From NCBI GenBank assembly GCA_050742155.1, contig JBOGFC010000060.1:1-6120 (forward strand): a stretch of 6,120 nucleotides of DNA. The letters are read 5' to 3'. Below the pieces are notes generated by a model, which made no database searches, had not been told where the DNA came from, and saw nothing but the letters and a program-made list of their open reading frames with translations. This document shows positions 1 to 4,835 of this stretch, in pieces. Positions within the stretch are counted from its first letter, which is position 1. Every line of letters starts with the position of its first letter. The translations under genes and the position numbers were made by a program. The DNA comes from JBOGFC01 sp050742155. GTDB taxonomy: Bacteria > Actinomycetota > Acidimicrobiia > Spongiisociales > JALYHC01.

Positions 1-11
1 ACGTTTGTCGG

Positions 12-84
12 TGGGCCGCCTGGGTCTCGAACCCAGAACCTTGGGATTAAAAGTCCCCTGCTCTGCCAGTTGAGCTAACGGCCC
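12..84 (-). tRNA. tRNA-Lys, anticodon UUU
   Basis: On the minus strand the 73 bases fold as a complete cloverleaf. The acceptor stem GGGCCGT pairs with GCGGCCC, with one G-U pair at the base. The D arm is GCTC/GAGC with the conserved GG in its loop. The T arm is CTGGG/CCCAG with a TTCGAGA loop. The anticodon loop CTTTTAA places TTT at window positions 49-51, which reads lysine AAA/AAG codons. The outermost anticodon-stem pair is a G-A mismatch. The discriminator base is A and is followed by C, C, G, so the full CCA tail is not encoded and would be completed by CCA-adding enzyme. The gene is transcribed away from the repair fusion that starts at 171. Confidence 0.97.
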
Positions 85-110
85 CACAGGCCCGGCCGGT
101 CCGCAGGGTC

Positions 111-116
111 ATCGTA
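111..116 (-). promoter_or_regulatory. Possible -10 box for tRNA-Lys
   Basis: On the minus strand the hexamer TACGAT fits the actinobacterial TANNNT -10 consensus. It lies 26 bases upstream of the mature tRNA 5' end, which would leave a leader of about 20 bases for RNase P to remove. No convincing -35 is visible at the usual distance, so this is tentative. Confidence 0.3.
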
Positions 117-158
117 CCCCCTCCCCGGCCCTCCCCTAGGGCGTGGATCCTCTCCCGG

Positions 159-164
159 TAGGGT
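159..164 (+). promoter_or_regulatory. -10 box for a leaderless transcript of the repair fusion
   Basis: TAGGGT fits TANNNT, and exactly six bases separate it from the GTG start at 171. Transcription would therefore begin on, or very near, the start codon. The TAG of the box is also an in-frame stop, so no longer N-terminus is possible. No -35 is recognisable. The alternative reading is that GGTAGGG acts as a weak ribosome binding site. Confidence 0.45.
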
Positions 165-170
165 TACGCC

Positions 171-1973
171 GTGATCCGCTTCGGCGTGTCGGGCCTGCCT
201 CCAGATGGGGATGACGCCGCTTTCCTCGACGGGCTGGTCGCCAAGGGGCATCGGGCTTACGAGCTGGCCTTCGTCAAGGGGTTTCCCTGGAAGGAGGCCC
301 GCTGCCGGCGCTTCGGGGAGCTGGCCGCCGAGCGGGATATCTGGCTCTCGGTTCACGCTCCCTACTTCGCAGTTCTGACCGTCGAGGAGCCCGACCGCGG
401 GAAGCAGACCCGGGCGGCACTGGAGCACACTGTGAAGCTGGGCCGGGAGCTGGCCGCTCGCACGGTCGTGGCCCACGCCGGCTATACCCAGGGCCGCTCC
501 CCCGAGCAGCTCCTCCAGGTAGTCGGCCAGGGGTTGGAGATGCTGGCGCCCAAGATCCAGCACCTGGGGGTGTCGCTGGGCCTGGAGACCAGCGGGACCA
601 CCCGCTCCTTCGGCACCTTGGGCGACGTGGCGCTCCTCGCCAAGCGATTCTCCTTCGTTCGGCCGGTGGTGGACTGGGCTCACGTGCACGCCATGTCGGG
701 GGGCGCCCTCACCAGCAGGGAGGCTTTTCTCTCGGTCTTCGGGTTCTTACGGGAAGAGTTCCCCGGCTGGATGGTGGATCCCCTCCAGGCCCAGTTCACC
801 GACAACCAGTTCGGCCCCCGAGGGGAGATCCGGCACATCCCCTACGGCGAGGGGACCCTGCGCATCGGCCCGCTGGTAGAGGCGGCGGCCGAGGCGGGAG
901 TGCGGATGGTGCTCATCTCCGAGGCCCACGACGAGGAGAGCCACCAACGGATGCTCACCGATCTGGAGGAGGGCCTGGCCGAGGCCCGCTCGCCGAGCGC
1001 CTCGGCCACAAGGCCGCTCGCCCGGGTGGAGCTGCCATCCTCACTGACCGTGGCGCGCGACGGGGAGGCGTTCGTCACCCAGGGAACCGACCGGCCGGTC
1101 CGCCTCTCCAACGTGGACAAGGTCTTCTTCCCCCAGGACGGGTACACCAAGGGCGACCTGCTCCAGTACTACGCGGCGGTGGCGCCGCTCCTCCTTCCTC
1201 ACCTGTCGCACAGGGCCATCGTGCTGGCCCGCTTCCCGGACGGGGCGGAAGGAGCCTGGTTCTATGAGAAGGAGTGCCCCTCCCACCGCCCACCCTGGCT
1301 GGCCACTGCCCCCCTTCACTCCGAGCACCGGGGCCAGCCCATCAACTACTGCACCGCCCCCGACCTGGAGTCGCTCCTCTGGATCGTCAATCTGGGCTGT
1401 ATCGAACTCCACCCCTGGCTGAGCCGGGTCACCACGCCCGAGCACGAGGACTTCGCCATCTTCGACCTCGACCCGGCGGAGGGGGCCACCTGGGAGCAGG
1501 TGGTGCGGGTGGCCCGCCTGGTGGAGGTGGCCCTCGATCGGCTCGGGCTGCGGGGTTACCTGAAGACGTCGGGGGCCACCGGCCTGCACGTCTACGTCCC
1601 CCTGGAGCCCGCCTACCCGTACCGGCGAGTCCGCCGCTTCGTGGAGGCGGTCGGCCGGCTGATCGTGGGCGCCAACCCCGACGACGCCACCATGGAGTGG
1701 GACATCCCCCGCCGGGCCGGCAAGGTGTTCATCGACCACAATCAGAACGTGGGCGGCAAGACCATCGCCTCGGTGTACTCGGTGCGGCCCCGGCCCGGCG
1801 TCCCGGTGTCGGTGCCGGTGCTCTGGGAGGAGCTGGAGCGGGTCGGGCCCGACTCCTTCACCATCGTCAACCTCTGGGACCGCCTCCAGCGCTACGGCGA
1901 CCTGTTCGCCCCGGTCCTGCAGGGGGGCCAGCGCCTGGAGTCGGCCGAGGAGGCCCTGGGGTTGGCAGGGTGA
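171..1973 (+). CDS. Endonuclease IV-like / LigD-type polymerase fusion protein
   Basis: A 600-residue two-domain DNA repair protein. Residues 1 to about 270 form an AP endonuclease family 2 (xylose isomerase-like) TIM barrel. Likely metal ligands are His62 (VHAPY), His102 (AHAGY), Glu139 (GLETSG), Asp168 and His171 (DWAH), His222 and Glu251 (ISEA). Gln208 sits where a histidine ligand is expected. A linker of about 30 residues, rich in Ser, Ala and Arg, follows. Residues about 308-590 are an archaeo-eukaryotic primase-type polymerase domain as in LigD: the start resembles the family's RLTNPDKVLYP, with IELHPW (His414), the catalytic FDLDP (Asp432, Asp434), KTSGATGLHVYVPL (His473) and FIDHNQN (Asp522, probable third acidic residue), then a YSVRPRPGVPVS stretch. 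There is no ligase or phosphoesterase domain. By family, the first half should incise abasic or damaged ends and the second half should fill gaps, favouring ribonucleotides. GTG 171 is the only possible upstream start because TAG lies in frame at 159. The domain assignment is firm; coupling of the two activities is inference. Confidence 0.93.
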   Translation: MIRFGVSGLPPDGDDAAFLDGLVAKGHRAYELAFVKGFPWKEARCRRFGELAAERDIWLSVHAPYFAVLTVEEPDRGKQTRAALEHTVKLGRELAARTVVAHAGYTQGRSPEQLLQVVGQGLEMLAPKIQHLGVSLGLETSGTTRSFGTLGDVALLAKRFSFVRPVVDWAHVHAMSGGALTSREAFLSVFGFLREEFPGWMVDPLQAQFTDNQFGPRGEIRHIPYGEGTLRIGPLVEAAAEAGVRMVLISEAHDEESHQRMLTDLEEGLAEARSPSASATRPLARVELPSSLTVARDGEAFVTQGTDRPVRLSNVDKVFFPQDGYTKGDLLQYYAAVAPLLLPHLSHRAIVLARFPDGAEGAWFYEKECPSHRPPWLATAPLHSEHRGQPINYCTAPDLESLLWIVNLGCIELHPWLSRVTTPEHEDFAIFDLDPAEGATWEQVVRVARLVEVALDRLGLRGYLKTSGATGLHVYVPLEPAYPYRRVRRFVEAVGRLIVGANPDDATMEWDIPRRAGKVFIDHNQNVGGKTIASVYSVRPRPGVPVSVPVLWEELERVGPDSFTIVNLWDRLQRYGDLFAPVLQGGQRLESAEEALGLAG

Positions 1974-3124
1974 CCCGCCTGGCGGTGGGGATCGGGGTCC
2001 CCACTCGCCCTCCTCTGGCTCTCACCCGTTGGATGGTCCGTTGGGCCCGGCTCTGGCGCCTGGACTCGGTGTGGACCATCGATCACTTCCTGGGCTTCGT
2101 CCCCGCCGCGCTCTGGGACGATGACTTCAGCTTCCTGGCCCGCCGGGTGCAGAGCCCCGATGCCATCTTCGAGTACCAGACCCTGCTCGGGTACCTGGCC
2201 CGGCGGGTGGGTCGGATGCAGCTGGCGGTGGGGGTGACCGAGCCGGTCCGCCGCCACCCGGTGCTGCTCGCCCAGGCCTTCCTCACCCTCTCCCACATGA
2301 CCAAGGCCCCGCCCATCCTCGGGATCGGCCCGGGCGAGCGGGAGAACACCGAGCCGTACGGCCTCGATTTCTCCCGACCGGTGGGTTTGCTCGAGGAAGC
2401 CCTCCAGGTCATCCGGCTTTGCTTCACCTCCCAGGGACCCTTCGACTACTCGGGTTCCTTCTTCCGGCTGGAGCAGGCGGTGATGGATCTCCGGCCGGCC
2501 GCGGGGCGCACTCCGCAGATCTGGCTGGCGGCTCACGGACCCCGCATGCTCCGGCTCACCGGCCGGCATGGCGATGGCTGGTATCCCACCCACTACATGA
2601 CCCCGGTCGAGTACGCCGACAAGCTGGCGGTGATCCGCCGGGCGGCCGCCGAGGCGGGTCGAGACCCGGACGCCATCACCCCCGGCCTCTCCCTCCCCAT
2701 GCTGCTGGCACCCACCGAGAAGGAGGCCCGCTCCCTGCTCGACACCCGCCCGGTCCGCTTCGGGGCGCTCCTCATCCCCGCCTCGGTGTGGTCGGCAGAA
2801 GGGTTCGAGCATCCCTTGGGAGAGGGCTTCCGGGGGCTGGTCGACTTCGTGCCGCAGCGCTACGGCCGCTCGGCCCTTGACCGTGCCATCGAGGCCGTAC
2901 CCCGGGAGCTCCTGGAGCGCCGGGTGGCGTGGGGGACGCCCGAAGGGCTTCTCGCCTATCTCCGGCAGCTACAGGAGGCGGGCCTGCGCCACGTGGTGCT
3001 GGGAGCGGTGTCGGGGATCCTCTCCCGCCGGTTGCTCGGGTACGGCTTGCTCGCTACGGCTCGAATGGCGGCGAGGTTGCGCCCCCGAGGGGAGGGGCAG
3101 AGTCATCGCGAAAACTCAGCATGA
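1970..3124 (+). CDS. F420-dependent luciferase-like oxidoreductase (phthiodiolone ketoreductase-like)
   Basis: A 384-residue protein of the bacterial luciferase-like (LLM) TIM-barrel family. Residues 83-123 carry the family core with MQLAVGVTEPVRRHP and ILGIGPGEREN. The following TEPYGLDFSRPVGLLEEAL (127-145) closely resembles mycobacterial phthiodiolone dimycocerosate ketoreductases, which use reduced F420. Other family marks are TPQIWLAAHGPRMLRLTGRHGDG (181-203) and WGTPEGLLAYLRQLQEAGLRHV (321-342). Length is close to that of the ketoreductases. The GTG start overlaps the stop of the repair fusion as GTGA, and no start codon in this frame lies just upstream. A GAGGAGG at 1947-1953 is 16 bases away, far for a ribosome binding site, so translation probably depends on coupling. 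The enzyme is probably cytosolic. Its substrate cannot be read from the sequence, and no polyketide-lipid genes are visible nearby. Open reading continues upstream in the same frame to about 1274, but that stretch is antisense-like shadow of the polymerase domain. Confidence 0.9.
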   Translation: MTRLAVGIGVPTRPPLALTRWMVRWARLWRLDSVWTIDHFLGFVPAALWDDDFSFLARRVQSPDAIFEYQTLLGYLARRVGRMQLAVGVTEPVRRHPVLLAQAFLTLSHMTKAPPILGIGPGERENTEPYGLDFSRPVGLLEEALQVIRLCFTSQGPFDYSGSFFRLEQAVMDLRPAAGRTPQIWLAAHGPRMLRLTGRHGDGWYPTHYMTPVEYADKLAVIRRAAAEAGRDPDAITPGLSLPMLLAPTEKEARSLLDTRPVRFGALLIPASVWSAEGFEHPLGEGFRGLVDFVPQRYGRSALDRAIEAVPRELLERRVAWGTPEGLLAYLRQLQEAGLRHVVLGAVSGILSRRLLGYGLLATARMAARLRPRGEGQSHRENSA

Positions 3125-3169
3125 TCGGCCCGGGCACGCGAGGGCGGCTGCGGGTAGGGTCATGGACTC

Positions 3170-3199
3170 GCGGCGGGTTCGGGGGGAGTGGCCCGCCGC
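3170..3199. terminator. GC-rich hairpin between convergent genes, possible bidirectional terminator
   Basis: GCGGCGGG (3170-3177) and CCCGCCGC (3192-3199) form a perfect 8-bp stem around a 14-base loop. The stem begins directly after the TGA (3200-3202) of the minus-strand gene and lies 45 bases past the stop of the plus-strand oxidoreductase gene, so it could serve both transcripts. Neither side has a T-tract, so it is not a canonical intrinsic terminator, although tract-less hairpins are reported in high-GC actinobacteria. Confidence 0.5.
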
Positions 3200-3742
3200 T
3201 CATCCGGGGTCGGCCACCGGACCGGGCTGGGTCCGTCCGGTGTGCAGTACCAAATGGGAGGAGGCGGACGCCTCCCAGGAGCGGACGATGACGTGCCAGG
3301 ACAGGAGCACCGCCACCAGCGGCACCGGGACCACCACCTCCACCGCCATCCGGTTGTACGAGAAGAACCTGCCCTGCAGGTTGACCACCGGCTCGTTGCC
3401 CACCTGGAGCGACCATCTGCGGAACAAGAGCGAGCGGGGCCGCAGCTCATAGCTGAAGCCGACCCCCCCCACCTCCCAGTGGCGCCCGGACCAAGTGTTG
3501 CGGGTGGCCCGGGCGAAGGGGACCTCGTCCTCCACCGCCTGCACCACGCCCCAGCGCTCCGGATGCAGGATCCAGATCGTCCCGTCGGCCAAGGCGATCC
3601 GCGAGAAGTGCTGGCGGGGATAGCGGCGGGCAGTGGCCAGGGTGGCCTCGCCCCTGGCCATCCGCCAGATCGGGGAGAGGGGTGGGCTCCGCAACTCGGC
3701 AGTGCCCGCCTCCACCATTCGGGTGTGTGACCTGGTGGCCAT
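3200..3742 (-). CDS. Hypothetical protein, possibly LURP-one/tubby-like fold
   Basis: I do not recognise the family with certainty. The 180 residues include a dense beta-type region (about 46-130) with many aromatic residues: ADGTIWILHPERWGVV, FARATRNTWSGRHWEV, FSYELRPRSLLFRRWSLQV and LQGRFFSYNRMAVEV. Alternating strands ending in a hydrophobic helix (about 132-153) recall LURP-one-related or tubby C-terminal-like beta barrels with a buried C-terminal helix. This is a resemblance, not a match. The same hydrophobic stretch could instead be a single membrane segment. The tail (155-180) is polar and Pro/Gly-rich. The start is uncertain: ATG 3742 has no ribosome binding site, and Met9 and Met28 are alternatives. 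The gene is divergent from the flap nuclease and convergent with the oxidoreductase. Protein-like composition in this frame and the tight boundaries argue that it is real. Confidence 0.75.
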   Translation of the reverse strand: MATRSHTRMVEAGTAELRSPPLSPIWRMARGEATLATARRYPRQHFSRIALADGTIWILHPERWGVVQAVEDEVPFARATRNTWSGRHWEVGGVGFSYELRPRSLLFRRWSLQVGNEPVVNLQGRFFSYNRMAVEVVVPVPLVAVLLSWHVIVRSWEASASSHLVLHTGRTQPGPVADPG

Positions 3743-3751
3743 GCTGACGCA

Positions 3752-3757
3752 ACGGTA
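3752..3757 (-). promoter_or_regulatory. Possible -10 box for the hypothetical gene
   Basis: On the minus strand TACCGT fits TANNNT. Counting six bases on, transcription would start at an A three bases before ATG 3742, giving an almost leaderless mRNA. This would explain the missing ribosome binding site. No -35 is seen. The divergent gap is only 53 bases, so this box and the one at 3784 would share it. Confidence 0.25.
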
Positions 3758-3783
3758 GTGGAGGGCAGCGAGGGCGCGCCGGA

Positions 3784-3789
3784 TAGCAT
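3784..3789 (+). promoter_or_regulatory. -10 box for a leaderless transcript of the flap nuclease gene
   Basis: TAGCAT fits TANNNT and lies exactly six bases before the GTG at 3796, the same geometry as at 159-171. Its TAG is an in-frame stop, so the GTG is the first start possible. No ribosome binding site and no clear -35 are present. Confidence 0.45.
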
Positions 3790-3795
3790 CGACGC

Positions 3796-4668
3796 GTGAG
3801 ACTCCACCTGCTCGACGCCACCTACGAGCTCTTCCGGGCCTACTTTGGGCCGCCCCCGCGGCGCTCCCCGGACGGCCGGGAGGTGGGGGCCGTGGCCGGC
3901 CTGGCGCAGAGCGTGCTCTCCCTGCTGCGGGAGGATGGGGTCACCCATCTGGCGGCCGCCACCGACCAGGTGATCCGCTCCTTCCGTAACGACCTCTTCC
4001 TCGGCTACAAGACCGAGGCCGGGGTACCGGCCGACCTGCTCGCCCAGTTCCCGCTGGCCGAGCGGGCCCTGGAAGCGCTGGGGGTGGTGGTGTGGGCGAT
4101 GGACTTCTACGAGGCCGACGACGCGCTCGCCTCCGGGGCGGTGCGCTTCTTGGACCAGGTCGACCAGGTGGTGATCCTCACTCCCGACAAGGACATGGCC
4201 CAGTGCGTGCTCGGGGAGCGGGTCGTGCTTTACGACCGCCGCCGGCAGATTGCTTACGACGAGCGGGGAGTGACCGAGAAGTTCGGGGTGGTGCCCGCCT
4301 CCATCCCGGATTACCTGGCTCTGGTGGGCGACAGCTCGGACGGCTATCCGGGGCTGCCCGGCTGGGGGGCCAGGTCGGCGGCCGCCCTGCTGGCCCGCTA
4401 CCGTCACCTCGAGCTCATTCCGCTCGAGAGGACTCTGTGGCAGGTGCCGTTGCGGGGTGCTGAGCGCCTGGCCGCCGCCCTGCGGAGAGGGATGGGGGAG
4501 GCGCTCTTGTATCGCTACCTGGCCACGCTCCGCACCGATGTGCCGCTCGGCGAGTCGTTCGAAGACCTCGAGTGGCGCGGGGTCCGGCGGGAGCAGTTCC
4601 TGGACCTGTGTGAGGAGTTGGGTTTCGAGGACCTGCGGGCGCGCCCGCACCGTTGGAGGGAGAGATGA
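3796..4668 (+). CDS. Stand-alone 5'-3' exonuclease / flap endonuclease (PIN-like)
   Basis: A 290-residue member of the FEN/5'-nuclease family, matching the N-terminal nuclease domain of DNA polymerase I but not fused to a polymerase. Metal-binding acidic residues are visible in order: Asp7 (LLDATY), Asp57 (ATDQ), Glu106, Asp108 and Asp109 (YEADDA), Asp131 and Asp133 (TPDKDMAQ), and Asp179 and Asp182 (GDSSDGYPGLPGWG). The last motif opens the helix-hairpin-helix that grips the DNA duplex. SFRNDLFLGYK (62-72) corresponds to the family's FRHELYPEYK-type helical arch. Length is typical for a free-standing bacterial enzyme. It should remove 5' flaps or RNA primers during repair or replication. GTG 3796 follows an in-frame TAG by 12 bases. 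The stop overlaps the next start as ATGA. Context with the nuclease-polymerase fusion upstream suggests a repair role, but the two genes are separated and appear to have their own promoters. Confidence 0.93.
   Translation: MRLHLLDATYELFRAYFGPPPRRSPDGREVGAVAGLAQSVLSLLREDGVTHLAAATDQVIRSFRNDLFLGYKTEAGVPADLLAQFPLAERALEALGVVVWAMDFYEADDALASGAVRFLDQVDQVVILTPDKDMAQCVLGERVVLYDRRRQIAYDERGVTEKFGVVPASIPDYLALVGDSSDGYPGLPGWGARSAAALLARYRHLELIPLERTLWQVPLRGAERLAAALRRGMGEALLYRYLATLRTDVPLGESFEDLEWRGVRREQFLDLCEELGFEDLRARPHRWRER
4655..4660 (+). promoter_or_regulatory. Ribosome binding site GGAGGG deciding the start of the hydrolase remnant
   Basis: GGAGGG ends four bases before ATG 4665 and is the clearest Shine-Dalgarno sequence in the window. 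It favours ATG 4665 over the in-frame TTG at 4653, which overlaps it. It lies inside the final codons of the flap nuclease gene. Confidence 0.6.
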
Positions 4669-4835
4669 AGGGCGAATCGGGGTTCGCGCCGGTAGCAGGA
4701 GGCCGCCTCTACTATCGGCCATGGATACGGGACAGCCGCAAGGTGGTCTTGCCCGGAGTGGCCCACATGGTGGGCCTGGAGCGCCCGCCCGAGCTCAACC
4801 GGGTGGTGCTGGAGCTCCTGGCCGAGGTCGGCTAG
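4665..4835 (+). pseudogene. Internally deleted alpha/beta hydrolase remnant
   Basis: The 56 codons join two distant parts of an alpha/beta-hydrolase fold protein. Residues 5-17 (SGFAPVAGGRLYY) look like the first beta-strand that normally precedes the oxyanion-hole HG motif. Residues 22-54 (starting RDSRKVVLPGVAHMVGLERP) are the normal C-terminus, with the catalytic histidine at His34 and the usual ERPPELNRVVLELL helix. The whole middle, including the nucleophile elbow (G-x-S-x-G) and catalytic acid, is missing, so about 200 residues of a typical family member have been lost in frame near residues 18-22. It cannot be a working hydrolase. The start (ATG in ATGA overlap with the flap nuclease stop) and strong ribosome binding site are intact, so a short peptide may still be made. 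A small protein with a new role or an assembly collapse are alternatives. Confidence 0.75.

Noticed and set aside
1041..1739. A 232-codon minus-strand frame
   Set aside because: It is a shadow of the polymerase domain, with no recognisable motif and composition typical of antisense high-GC translation.
1274..1969. N-terminal extension of the oxidoreductase frame
   Set aside because: The added sequence is Pro/Gly/Arg-rich with no family similarity and overlaps the conserved polymerase domain in another frame. The family N-terminus begins at about 1970.
1892..2812. A 306-codon minus-strand frame
   Set aside because: It is antisense to the luciferase-like gene, which has clear family motifs; no protein signature is seen in it.
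3128..3135. Palindrome GCCCGGGC in the convergent gap
   Set aside because: An 8-base palindrome is expected often in GC-rich DNA and no second copy or adjacent structure supports an operator.
3796..4668. N-terminal part of a DNA polymerase I gene
   Set aside because: The frame ends at 290 residues and no 3'-5' exonuclease or polymerase motifs follow, so it is a stand-alone nuclease rather than a truncated polA.
3160..4722. A 520-codon open frame on the minus strand
   Set aside because: It runs antisense to the flap nuclease gene, whose catalytic motifs are unmistakable, and its own translation is low-complexity Pro/Gly/Arg/His-rich. Long antisense frames are common at this GC content.
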